Source: Sphingobacterium multivorum (GTDB lineage: Bacteria; Bacteroidota; Bacteroidia; Sphingobacteriales; Sphingobacteriaceae). Taken from it: DNA of 64,000 nt. The notes under the pieces were generated by a model that was not told where the DNA came from, did not search any database, and saw nothing but the letters and a program-made list of their open reading frames with translations. Location: the NCBI RefSeq assembly GCF_900457465.1, contig NZ_UAUU01000002.1, positions 930,001-994,000 on the forward strand, given 5' to 3'. Position 1 is the first letter of the stretch. Each line of letters begins with the position of its first letter. Shown piece by piece: positions 55,335 to 63,697 of the stretch. Made by a program: the position numbers and the translations under genes.

Positions 55335-56708
55335 TCAATTTGTCTTCAATTTAAGCCATTTTGTAAGGTCATCCATCAATTGTTCATTAAAACTCTCTGA
55401 GTTTTCAAAATATTCTTCGATTTTTCCAGTTTGCGCATGCTGAAAAAGGTGATTCAAATTGGGATAATCCTTAATGGTGAGGTCAGTAGTCTTTAAGTGC
55501 AGGTGTTGGAGACAATAAATGTTTTCATTTGCAGGAACTTGGACGTCCTTTCCGCCAAATGAAGCAAAAACCGGTATTTTTAGCTGCTTCAGATAATAAG
55601 CCGGATCGATACGAAGAAATGTTCTAAACCAGGGGCTCATCATTGGACTTAGTTTAATTTTCATATCAGCAGTCAGGGGATTACCGTTATTTTGCTGAAT
55701 AAGTTCTTTTTCCAACGATTCGGCCAATGCCTTTGGTGGCGCATCTTCCAATAGAATAGTATACAATCTTCGATTATTTGCTTTATTGATCTGTAATGCT
55801 GCTTCAGATAATCCGCCCGCTTTTCCTAAAGCATAACTCTGTAAGATCAGTAAAGAATCTCCTTTGATCACTGGGCCAGACAAAAGTGCAATATACTTTA
55901 CCTTACTGTTCTCGGATGCCACTATTTCGGCAATTAGGGCTCCCTCACTATGCCCGATCATTCCGATTTTATCCACATCTACTATAGCTTTTTTGCTGAG
56001 AAAATCAACTGCAGCATTGGCATCAGAGGCAAAATCAATTGTTGTCGCTAAATTAACTTCTCCTTTAGAGCCGCCTACCCCTCGATCATCGTAACGTAAT
56101 ACAGCAAAACCGTTTTTGGTAAGATGATCTGCAAGCACCTTAAATGGCCTGTGACCAAACACTTCAGAATCCCTATTCTGCTGACCGCTACCGTTGACCA
56201 ACACCAATGCGGGGAATGGTCCACCATTTTTAGGATAAGTCAGAGCGCCCGTAAGAACTGCATTGCCGGCACTATTTTTAAACGAAACTTCCTCTTCCGT
56301 ATAGCTATAAGGAGGAAAAACATCCTGCTTACGAGAAAGTCCACTCTGTTCATTCTCGCTTCGTACTAAAATCATAGCAGATTCAAAGGGGCCTTGTTTC
56401 ATCACCCCTTTCATAACATCTTTATCCCGATCCAAAAAGCCCGCATACAGAAGACCTATATTCTTAACATCCATCCAAATGGAATCGTGTTGAATACGTA
56501 TTTGATTGATTGGAAATTTCTGCGCTGTTTGCATTGGACTCTCAAAGGTACCATTCCACTTCCCTGCACTATCTTTTTGAATATTGAATACCAGTAGCAG
56601 CTTCTGCCCTGAAACCTCAACCTCGCCCTTCCATGAGCCATCAAATGTCTGCGCATGGGTACATGAAAAATGAAAACAAATGATAAATAGGTATAAAATT
56701 TTTCTCAT
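55335..56708 (-). CDS. Exported alpha/beta hydrolase (S33-like)
   Basis: A 457-residue protein with a signal peptide (MRKILYLFIICFHFSCTHAQ). Residues 20-115 form a beta-rich accessory domain (FDGSWKGEVEVSGQKLLLVF) common in Bacteroidota esterases. The hydrolase domain has ALVLVNGSGQQNRDS for the oxyanion, nucleophile Ser in GMIGHSEGALIAEIV, Asp in FASFGGKDVQVPA and His in YPNLNHLFQHA. It could be an esterase or peptidase acting in the periplasm. Last of a leftward run that begins with a DUF2089 gene; 12 bases separate it from the preceding gene. Confidence 0.85.
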   Translation of the reverse strand: MRKILYLFIICFHFSCTHAQTFDGSWKGEVEVSGQKLLLVFNIQKDSAGKWNGTFESPMQTAQKFPINQIRIQHDSIWMDVKNIGLLYAGFLDRDKDVMKGVMKQGPFESAMILVRSENEQSGLSRKQDVFPPYSYTEEEVSFKNSAGNAVLTGALTYPKNGGPFPALVLVNGSGQQNRDSEVFGHRPFKVLADHLTKNGFAVLRYDDRGVGGSKGEVNLATTIDFASDANAAVDFLSKKAIVDVDKIGMIGHSEGALIAEIVASENSKVKYIALLSGPVIKGDSLLILQSYALGKAGGLSEAALQINKANNRRLYTILLEDAPPKALAESLEKELIQQNNGNPLTADMKIKLSPMMSPWFRTFLRIDPAYYLKQLKIPVFASFGGKDVQVPANENIYCLQHLHLKTTDLTIKDYPNLNHLFQHAQTGKIEEYFENSESFNEQLMDDLTKWLKLKTN

Positions 56709-56720
56709 TGTCGTTTTTTA

Positions 56721-57305
56721 CTAGAAATTAAACTGTATGCATAAATCCAATATAAAATATAATGCCACAAATACCATACTGATTCCAATCTTCTTATTAT
56801 TAACGGCTACATTCATACCCTTAACCAATAAATAGAACTGATAGCATAGCAATAACAAACTGATGATTCCAAACATGCCAAACAAGAGCATCTCCATTTT
56901 ATCAACTCCAACCAATGTATGATCGCCGCTTTGCACTGCCTTTAAGACTTTATCCGTAAATTTGTCCTGGTTTAACAATTTCCCTAAAAATAAGGCAAGA
57001 TAAAGCGGAAATGGCATAATCAGAACGACATTCATGACATCGATAATTCTGGTCTTTCTGTTCAATAACATCCCAGTACCGTAAAGAAGTGTAAAAGGAG
57101 CCAAAACCATACAGGCATGAACGCCCAATACAGCCCATATCGAAATCACCCTATCCGGTTGATAGAAATGCATAAAACCATTGAACTGCTGGCCCGATAA
57201 ATAAATAACATAGCTTGATAACAAAAATCCGATAACACCAGCAAAGAATAACTTCCACTCTGGGAATTCCGCAAATGGATTCTGAAAAATCTGTTTAACT
57301 TTCAT
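56721..57305 (-). CDS. Yip1-like five-helix membrane protein
   Basis: A 194-residue membrane protein with segments near residues 20-38, 60-80, 92-112, 136-158 and 172-190. FQNPFAEFPEWKLFFAGVI at the start and the segment order resemble Yip1-domain proteins of Bacteria. Role unknown. It overlaps the preceding gene by 11 bases and lies before the hydrolase, so all are probably cotranscribed. Confidence 0.55.
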   Translation of the reverse strand: MKVKQIFQNPFAEFPEWKLFFAGVIGFLLSSYVIYLSGQQFNGFMHFYQPDRVISIWAVLGVHACMVLAPFTLLYGTGMLLNRKTRIIDVMNVVLIMPFPLYLALFLGKLLNQDKFTDKVLKAVQSGDHTLVGVDKMEMLLFGMFGIISLLLLCYQFYLLVKGMNVAVNNKKIGISMVFVALYFILDLCIQFNF

Positions 57306-57789
57306 TTTTTAAGAATTGAGATAAGTTCAGCTGTTCAATCGCAGCCGGATTTTGGGTTCCAATAAGTAATATCTTACCAGTTTCCAATGTAAGTTGCAAC
57401 CCCATATTACCACGAGCTGAAAAAGCCAGACCTCTCACCCCCCTCCTCAATCCCCATCCACCAAACTCACCGATCGGGTTATAGTTTCGTACCTGAATAG
57501 CACGGATATCTGCCCAAAGCGTCCTTTTACGATAGAAATTAAATGGGAAAAAATAGACTTCAATTCCATCTTCACGAATAATAGTTTTTAATCGTAGTAT
57601 GCCAAATAACCCCCACAATACCAAATTGATCCAAAATCCTGGTAATTGAAATAATGGAACAAAATCCAACTGCAAGATATCATGCCAGTGCACAGAAAAA
57701 CTGGCTACACTGACCGTTAAAAGGATCAAACATAATAACCAGCTAAAAAAAGATTGGCTTTCGGTAAAAAGCGTATTATTTTTCATCAT
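57295..57789 (-). CDS. Two-helix membrane protein with a bacterial PH-like domain
   Basis: A 164-residue protein: membrane segments at about 14-32 and 46-64, then a beta domain with LKTIIREDGIEVYFFPFNFY, TLWADIRAIQVRNYNPIGEF, GGWGLRRGVRGLAFSARGNM and ILLIGTQNPAAIEQLN. The GGWG...IGTQ pattern resembles bacterial PH-like domains. Role unknown. It lies 42 bases after the DUF2089 gene and overlaps the Yip1-like gene. Confidence 0.6.
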   Translation of the reverse strand: MMKNNTLFTESQSFFSWLLCLILLTVSVASFSVHWHDILQLDFVPLFQLPGFWINLVLWGLFGILRLKTIIREDGIEVYFFPFNFYRKRTLWADIRAIQVRNYNPIGEFGGWGLRRGVRGLAFSARGNMGLQLTLETGKILLIGTQNPAAIEQLNLSQFLKNES

Positions 57790-57831
57790 GACATCATTCT
57801 TTGTTCATCAATCATTCGATTTCCCTCGCCA

Positions 57832-58131
57832 CTAAATATTTCTATTTCTGCCAACACTATTTTTATTCATAAGAGCTTTCACTTTTTGAATCAGATCATC
57901 CAGGATATTACGAACTGTCGGATAGGATTTTCCCATTTGGTTTGCCATTTCCTTTAAACTTCCTGAGTGTATCAAAAAATTCAGAACAAATTCTTGCTCC
58001 TCAACAGTAAGTTGCATTAACACGGGTAATGAAAACTTTCCAACAACTTCGGTTTCACAGGAGTCACACACCAATTTAGCGACTTTTAACTTCGCTTCAC
58101 AACAAGGGCAATCAACCGGTATTTTTTTCAT
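57832..58131 (-). CDS. DUF2089 protein: zinc ribbon plus helix-turn-helix
   Basis: A 99-residue protein. The N-terminus has two cysteine pairs (DCPCCEAKL, LVCDSCETEV) forming a zinc ribbon, and the C-terminal half has a sigma-factor region 4-like helix-turn-helix (LTVEEQEFVLNFLIHSGSLK, MGKSYPTVRNILDDLIQKV). This fits DUF2089, expected to regulate transcription. It is the first gene of the PH-like/Yip1-like/hydrolase run and is preceded by a perfect inverted repeat, suggesting autoregulation. Confidence 0.85.
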   Translation of the reverse strand: MKKIPVDCPCCEAKLKVAKLVCDSCETEVVGKFSLPVLMQLTVEEQEFVLNFLIHSGSLKEMANQMGKSYPTVRNILDDLIQKVKALMNKNSVGRNRNI

Positions 58132-58147
58132 TAAATAATAACTATAT

Positions 58148-58179
58148 TAATATTATTAAATATAACATTAATAATATTA
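58148..58179. promoter_or_regulatory. Perfect 12-bp inverted repeat upstream of DUF2089
   Basis: TAATATTATTAA (58148-58159) and TTAATAATATTA (58168-58179) flank an eight-base spacer. On the minus strand a TATATTTA -7-like box falls in the spacer region with TTTTG about 18 bases upstream, so a bound protein would block this promoter. The adjacent helix-turn-helix protein is the obvious candidate. AT-richness lowers the weight of the evidence. Confidence 0.45.
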
Positions 58180-58222
58180 AAACAAAACACTATAAAATCA
58201 ATATTTTTTAAAAACCACTGCT

Positions 58223-58244
58223 TAATGATATATTTGTATCATTA
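58223..58244. promoter_or_regulatory. plsC promoter inside a palindrome
   Basis: TAATGATA (58223-58230) and TATCATTA (58237-58244) are perfect arms; TATATTTG (58229-58236), a -7 element, lies across the centre. The plsC ATG is at 58255, so the leader is very short. The dyad could be an operator or coincidence. Confidence 0.45.
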
Positions 58245-58254
58245 AATAACATTT

Positions 58255-58995
58255 ATGAAGAAGTTTTTAGGCTATTTCCTATCTATAATATTTTGGTTTT
58301 GTTTTGGTTTATCCTTGATTATCTTCCACCCTATACAGTGGTTATGTTTAAAGCTGGGTGGATATAATGCACACAAAAAGAGTGTGGATATATTAAATGC
58401 CTGTCTCGTTGCCTGCTATTACACCCTATTCAATCGGGTGACGTTTATCGACAATAAAAATATTCCAACAGGGCAACCCATTGTCTTTGTAGCCAATCAC
58501 CAAAGCACCTTTGATATTCCGCCAATGATCTATTTTTTACGCAGGTTTCATGGAAAATTTATTTCTAAAATTGAACTTGCCAGCGGTATACCTAGCATCT
58601 CCTTTAACTTAAAACATGGTGGTGCCGCAAATATAGATCGCAATGACCCCAAACAGTCTATTGCTGAGATATTGAAGCTTGCCAATAATATGAAAACCAA
58701 AAACTGGTCCGCGTTTATTTTTCCAGAGGGAACAAGATCGAAAACCGGAAAAATGAAGGCCTTTCATGTTGGCGGAATTGCCACATTACTAAAGAAGAAT
58801 CCGAACGCACTCGTTGTTCCTATCGCCATCACAGGATCATATGAAATGGTACAATATGGGATGTATCCATTAACCCCATTTCTTCATATGACCTGGGAGG
58901 TTCTAAATCCTTTGGATACGGAGGGCAAGAATATTGAAGAGATCGTTAAATTAGCTGAGGAAGCTATAAAACTAAAGGTCGAAAAATTGCAGTAA
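58255..58995 (+). CDS. plsC: 1-acyl-sn-glycerol-3-phosphate acyltransferase
   Basis: Acylates lysophosphatidic acid to phosphatidic acid in membrane lipid synthesis. The acyltransferase motifs are VANHQSTFDIPPM (H-x4-D) near residue 80, the GGAANIDRND block and FPEGTRSKTGKMKAFHVGG near 160, then VPIAITGSYEM. One N-terminal membrane segment anchors it. Length 246 is normal. It is divergent from the DUF2089 gene and convergent with the glycosyltransferase at its end, with one base between stop codons. Confidence 0.93.
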   Translation: MKKFLGYFLSIIFWFCFGLSLIIFHPIQWLCLKLGGYNAHKKSVDILNACLVACYYTLFNRVTFIDNKNIPTGQPIVFVANHQSTFDIPPMIYFLRRFHGKFISKIELASGIPSISFNLKHGGAANIDRNDPKQSIAEILKLANNMKTKNWSAFIFPEGTRSKTGKMKAFHVGGIATLLKKNPNALVVPIAITGSYEMVQYGMYPLTPFLHMTWEVLNPLDTEGKNIEEIVKLAEEAIKLKVEKLQ

Positions 58996-58996
58996 G

Positions 58997-60125
58997 CTAC
59001 TTGACCTGCCTTCCTTTCCAGTCATACTTCCCAACATTACCCAATATGCCGATATAAGCTAGATAAAGGATATGAGCCAGGCTTAATAAAGGAAGATACC
59101 ATAAGAGTTCATTTCTGCTTGCGAACCTGGTTAAAGGTTGAATAAAAAGAAATTCGACAGTCATCTTCAATAACAACGCGAACAGTACTACCCAAGCAAC
59201 AAATTTCACACCACAGAGCGCAAGAACTGCAGCAACCAATATCAATAAGTTGAAAAACCAAATGGAAATCCCCAATGCGATGACACCTTTATTTTTATAT
59301 TTGGTACTTTTTGAAGCCCAGCGTCTACGCTGACTAATGAATGATTTCAAATCTGGTTTTGCATCTGTATAAACAACGGCATCTTGTGATTTACAAAAGA
59401 TTATACGATCGGGATATTGTTCTGCTACCTTATGTAAAAAAAGTTCATCATCTCCGGATGCAAGCTCATCAATCCCTTTAAATCCGCCCATTTGTTTAAA
59501 AATATCCTTTCGATAGGCCAAATTCGCTCCATTACAGGTCGTTGGTTTTTTATTACCAATACCTGCAGCGCCCAAACCTATCAAATACAAAAATTCCAGG
59601 GTCTGCAGTCGTTCAAAAAACTCTTTTCTTCTGAATACACTACTGGAGAAGATTGTAGATAGGCACATTCTTCTCAAATGAACTGATAACTGTCTTTAGC
59701 CAGTTCGACCCCATGCGGCAGTCAGCATCAGTGGTAATAATAATTTCGCCACGACAGCAGTCTATTGCCCTTGAAATTGCCAATTTCTTGTAGGAATTCA
59801 AACGGCCATTTTCGTTCAATTGAATCAGCTTGACACCTTTTTCTTCATATTCTTTCACAATCAAAGACGTACTATCGTCCGAATGGTCATCGATAATAAT
59901 TAACTCCAGGAGCTCTCTTGGATAATTTTGCCCTAGTATCGATTCAATGGTGCGCCTAATATTTAACTCCTCATTCCGCGCGGCGATAATGACAGATACG
60001 GTCATTGTTGGCCTAACAGTATTGTTAGGCTCCGAAAGCAAGAACCAGCCTCTGCGCATCCATAAAACTAGAATTACGTATACGCAGGCAAAAATGATCA
60101 ATAAATAGTTAAGAATTTGTATCAC
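58997..60125 (-). pseudogene. Family 2 glycosyltransferase, frameshifted
   Basis: Two overlapping frames together make one membrane GT2: residues 1-161 (60125-59640, GTG start) hold a membrane segment, VSVIIAARNEELNIRRTIES, LIIIDDHSDDST and TTDADCR; the second part (58997 to about 59670) holds CNGANLAYRKDIFKQMGGFK, ASGDDELF, the SQRRRWASKS motif (QxxRW) and four membrane segments. Between them a third frame encodes SSPVVYSEEKS, which fits the family best. Adding one base near 59665 and one T in the six-base run at 59615-59620 (A's on plus) would rebuild a continuous protein. All catalytic motifs survive, so assembly error is as likely as gene death. Confidence 0.85.
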
Positions 60126-61104
60126 CGAAAAAATTTATCTTAAAAACAAAAATAGAACCAAATATAGCTGGAAGAATCAAATTGACGAACCAAATGCAGG
60201 AAACAATAGCCATTACAGCAATTTCCTGTGTGGTAATATAACTATATAGATTGCTTGCAACGAAACTTCTAACACTGAAATCAAAAATATCCAATGTAGG
60301 TAGCGCTGCCTGCACAAAAAACAGGATAAAAATCATCAGAACCATGGATAAAAGCGGTAACTCAGGTAGCGTTAGCTTCATCAAGATGATATACTGAGAA
60401 GTAAAAATGACAAATCGCGCCAAAGAATTTAAAAGAACAATACGGAGCTCGCGCATTGAATAATGTTCCAATACTTCAAAGAAAGGCTTAATCCGTTTCA
60501 AAAACTTAATTTTGCCGACCAATAAATCGATCCATTTTACATTGAAATATAAGATGACAAATCCTCCGGCATAAATAATTGCAAGTAGCCATACACCAAA
60601 TTGTACGGTTAAAGGAGTTGAGAGAAATTTACAGATAAACCAAGCGATACTTAATGATCCCGCAACGCTTGTGAGCACCAATTGTGCAAACAATCCAACG
60701 CCCATCGCCACGGCTCCTTTTGCGCGATGTTGAGGCTGTAAAAAAAGAACGCGTCCACCATACTCTCCAATCCTATTGGGAGTAAAAATAGCCCAGGTAA
60801 GTCCGCAAAAAACGGATTGGAAGGCCCGCCAAAATGAAATACGCTCCAGTTTAGAGGCAAGATACTGCCATTTAACGACTTCAAGCAACCAATTTACAAG
60901 CATTAACACCACGATCAGAACCAGGGTCCAAACAACAGAATGTTGTTCTAAACCTGCTACTAGGGTTTTAAACTTCTCAATATTACTTTTATCAGATACT
61001 TTCACGGCAATATACCAGGTCGCCAGAGCGAAAACCAATATCTTCAATAAAAGACTGATGTATTTTTTTTGTCTTCCTGTCAACTTACGATAATTAGAGA
61101 GCAA
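60109..61104 (-). CDS. UPF0104 / flippase-like membrane protein
   Basis: A 331-residue protein with about eight membrane segments and the features of the lysylphosphatidylglycerol-synthase membrane-region family: VWTLVLIVVLMLVNWLLEVVK, AFQSVFCGLTWAIFTPNRIG and EYGGRVLFL, and the late LPTLDIFDFSVRSFVASNLY. It overlaps the start of the GT2 gene by 17 bases, so they are translationally coupled and may act in the same lipid or glycan step. The start is TTG at 61104 since no ATG precedes the first membrane segment. Confidence 0.82.
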   Translation of the reverse strand: MLSNYRKLTGRQKKYISLLLKILVFALATWYIAVKVSDKSNIEKFKTLVAGLEQHSVVWTLVLIVVLMLVNWLLEVVKWQYLASKLERISFWRAFQSVFCGLTWAIFTPNRIGEYGGRVLFLQPQHRAKGAVAMGVGLFAQLVLTSVAGSLSIAWFICKFLSTPLTVQFGVWLLAIIYAGGFVILYFNVKWIDLLVGKIKFLKRIKPFFEVLEHYSMRELRIVLLNSLARFVIFTSQYIILMKLTLPELPLLSMVLMIFILFFVQAALPTLDIFDFSVRSFVASNLYSYITTQEIAVMAIVSCIWFVNLILPAIFGSIFVFKINFFGDTNS

Positions 61105-61183
61105 TGTTACTAAATTTTAGCCAAATGATTAAGTTTTGTCGAATGCAATCCGCGAATAAAACGCAAAATTTGTAATATTGTAT

Positions 61184-61750
61184 ATGCAGAAGGAAAAGGC
61201 GAAAGAAAGAATAATTTTAGGGATCGACCCCGGTACCGTTGTACTGGGATATGGGATCATCAAAGAAGTCGGCAATAACATATCCTTGATCTCAATGGGG
61301 GTCATCAAAATGGGACATTTAGACGATCATGCCCTAAAACTACAACGTATTTTCAAAAAAACTTCGGCTTTAATGCAGGAATATAATCCCGACTGCGTAG
61401 CCCTTGAATCACCATTTTATGGCAAAAACATACAGGTCATGCTCAAATTAGGGCGAGCTCAAGGTGTTGCTATGGCGGCGGCGCTGGCGCAAGATATTCC
61501 GATCTTTGAATATTCTCCAAGAAAGATAAAACAATCCGTTACAGGAAATGGAAATGCGACAAAGGAGCAGGTTTCCGCTATGCTAAAAAATCTATTAAAA
61601 TTTGAGGAAACACCACAATTTTTAGATGCCACCGACGGATTGGCAATTGCTGTCTGCCACTCGTTTCAGAAAAATGCAGTATCAGGCAACAGTAAGTCGT
61701 ACACGGGATGGTCCGCCTTTATCAAAGATAACAAGGATCGAATCAAGTAA
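61184..61750 (+). CDS. ruvC: Holliday junction resolvase RuvC
   Basis: Cuts Holliday junctions during recombination, with RuvAB. Acidic active-site residues are visible in order: Asp in ILGIDPGTVVLGYGII, Glu in VALESPFYGKNIQ, and the Asp pair in FLDATDGLAIAVCH. KQSVTGNGNATKEQV is the typical DNA-contact segment. ATG 61184 (MQKEKAKER) is used; the frame opens six bases earlier with TTG. Length 188. It is convergent with the next gene, with stop codons adjacent. Confidence 0.96.
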   Translation: MQKEKAKERIILGIDPGTVVLGYGIIKEVGNNISLISMGVIKMGHLDDHALKLQRIFKKTSALMQEYNPDCVALESPFYGKNIQVMLKLGRAQGVAMAAALAQDIPIFEYSPRKIKQSVTGNGNATKEQVSAMLKNLLKFEETPQFLDATDGLAIAVCHSFQKNAVSGNSKSYTGWSAFIKDNKDRIK

Positions 61751-62797
61751 TCACATTTGCACCTGACGAATCACATTCTTCACATTCAATTCCACAATAT
61801 CCGTCATCGTTTTACACTTGAGGTAGGAGTTGTTCTGATAAAATTCAGCATAGCCCTCACGTAACTGTTTGATATTCTCCTGGGTCGAGAGCACCTGCGT
61901 TTGCGAGGCATCCCTCAGATCAGCGATCCGATGTCTTTCGCTTCGAACTCTATGCACAATAGAGGAACGCTCCTCTTGTTGGTATTGCAGTACTGTTTTT
62001 TCATTGAGATGTTCCATCGCCAGTTTGACATAGGGAAGATTCTCCTTAAAAAATTGCGGCATATATACCTTCGGATTTCCTTCATAAAACTGCTGGTCAA
62101 AATCTATTGCCCGAATTCGAAACTGGAAATCATCAAAATCTGGTGTAATCTGCATCACGAAATTGTATGCCCGCATATCCCCCAACAACGTAATAATACA
62201 TCGCTCATTAAACTTGACAAATTCTTTGGAAATCCGGGTCAGATTATAATCAGGCGAGAACATACGTGTTTTCGAAAAAGTGTCTCCCGGAATTCCAACA
62301 ATATGTTCCTCAACCAAGGTATCATGGTCTACCATATAATTCACCTGATTGGGCGACAATATTTCTTCCAACTCCAGTCCATATATTCTTGATGCATCGG
62401 CCTGCTTGATGTAAAAATAATCATACACATCATTTAAACGGTTCACGATACGAATACGAAAGGGTTTCGTATTGCCAAAGCCGCAGTACTCGACACGATC
62501 AATATATTTATGCTGGACGATTCGCGTATTACCTGATGCTTTCAGTTTAGCATAAATAACCTTCAACCCGTCATATAATTGGTCAATGAGATATTGTGGA
62601 TACAGTGGAGTCTCCCAAAAAGTATCGTTGCCAAATTTATCCATAACAGGTACTGTCTCCGTAAAATTCAGTAGATCCTTATATCCTATAGGCAATTTTT
62701 CATCTCGCTGATACAGCTTAAGGTATTTATGAAGTCCTTCCCCTACTTCAAAAATCGGCTTCTTTTTCGAAATCTTTACATCTTGAACTTCTTCCAT
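61751..62797 (-). CDS. Unknown protein with kinase-like motifs
   Basis: A 348-residue protein that I do not recognise by name. Several features suggest a divergent protein-kinase or aminoglycoside-kinase-like fold: YDYFYIKQADASRIYGLELE with a possible ATP lysine, VEEHIVGIPGDTF as a hinge-like segment, then LLGDMRAYNFVMQITPDF (G-D-x4-N) and IRAIDFDQQFYEG (D-F-D), spaced as catalytic and metal-binding loops. The C-terminus is helical and charged (IVHRVRSERHRIADLRDASQ). ATG 62797 is preferred over TTG 62830. There is no signal peptide. It stands alone on its strand beside ruvC. Confidence 0.6.
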   Translation of the reverse strand: MEEVQDVKISKKKPIFEVGEGLHKYLKLYQRDEKLPIGYKDLLNFTETVPVMDKFGNDTFWETPLYPQYLIDQLYDGLKVIYAKLKASGNTRIVQHKYIDRVEYCGFGNTKPFRIRIVNRLNDVYDYFYIKQADASRIYGLELEEILSPNQVNYMVDHDTLVEEHIVGIPGDTFSKTRMFSPDYNLTRISKEFVKFNERCIITLLGDMRAYNFVMQITPDFDDFQFRIRAIDFDQQFYEGNPKVYMPQFFKENLPYVKLAMEHLNEKTVLQYQQEERSSIVHRVRSERHRIADLRDASQTQVLSTQENIKQLREGYAEFYQNNSYLKCKTMTDIVELNVKNVIRQVQM

Positions 62798-62830
62798 CGC
62801 TATTCCGTATTTGATTTTTCGTTTACTCAA

Positions 62831-63185
62831 ACATCACACGGTTGGCTACATTTTTAACCTAACAACCGCTAAATACGAACTGATTAGATTGTTAATAGGC
62901 CAACTGCATTTCCTACTTCTTAAAAAGGCAATACTAAATTAATTTATCATAATCCTGATTTCAAACATGAAAACAATCACTTAACCTATAATAAGATCAC
63001 CATGAAACAATTATAATCACTTTCAATCAAAAACATATAACATTATCAATATGAATAAGTATTTTTTATTAAATTTACATCTATAAACCGAAAATTCTTA
63101 GTAATTTTGAAATAAATTTAATTATTTTAGCTATTGGTCCGATTTTGATGCAACGGCCAATTAATGAACACAAAAACCATTGTTA
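62831..63185. other. Gap between the kinase-like gene and the Lrp regulator gene
   Basis: An AT-rich region of about 350 bases with no gene seen. It contains TAATTTTG (63102-63109), a -7 element for the Lrp gene with a leader of about 70 bases; a good -33 element was not found. The promoter of the leftward gene was not identified. Confidence 0.4.
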
Positions 63186-63659
63186 ATGGAAAATCAATAT
63201 GCAAACTATGATCTAGACAATTTGGATATCCAAATCTTGTCTATTCTAATGAACGATGCCTCTATTCCTTATACAGAAATAGCAAAAAAGCTAATTGTAT
63301 CAGGTGGTACAATTCACGTTAGAATGAAGAAGATGGAAGAATTAGGTATCATTAGAGGGTCAAATCTAATTATCAATCCTCAAAAAGTCGGATTTGATAT
63401 CACGGCCTTTTTGGGTATCTATCTTGAAAAAGGTTCACAATATGCAGATGCGGTAGATAAATTGAAAGAAATCAAAGAAGTGGTCGAATTACATTATTGT
63501 ACTGGCCAATACAGTATTTTTGCAAAAATCATCTGTAGAGATACAGTTCACCTCAGAAAAGTATTGAATGAAGATATTCAATCCGTACCTGGGATTCAAC
63601 GTACCGAGACGATCATCTCTCTCGAAGAGAGTATCAAACGTCAAATCAGCTTAGTCTAG
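63186..63659 (+). CDS. Lrp/AsnC-family transcriptional regulator
   Basis: A 157-residue regulator. The N-terminal helix-turn-helix is in LDNLDIQILSILMNDASIPY and TEIAKKLIVSGGTIHVRMKK, and the ligand-binding RAM domain in FDITAFLGIYLEKGSQ and VVELHYCTGQYSIFAKIICR. Such proteins respond to amino acids. ATG 63186 is used because the frame's upstream start is only TTG. Its neighbour is an ArgE-like deacylase gene on the opposite strand, so a link to amino-acid metabolism is possible but unproven. Confidence 0.92.
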   Translation: MENQYANYDLDNLDIQILSILMNDASIPYTEIAKKLIVSGGTIHVRMKKMEELGIIRGSNLIINPQKVGFDITAFLGIYLEKGSQYADAVDKLKEIKEVVELHYCTGQYSIFAKIICRDTVHLRKVLNEDIQSVPGIQRTETIISLEESIKRQISLV

Positions 63660-63662
63660 TAT

Positions 63663-63697
63663 AAAAAAAGCTTCCATAAAAAATGGAAGCTTTTTTT
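63663..63697. terminator. Terminator of the Lrp gene and the ArgE-like gene
   Basis: AAAAAAAGCTTCCAT pairs with ATGGAAGCTTTTTTT over four A's. It overlaps the last bases of the convergent ArgE-like gene. Confidence 0.92.
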
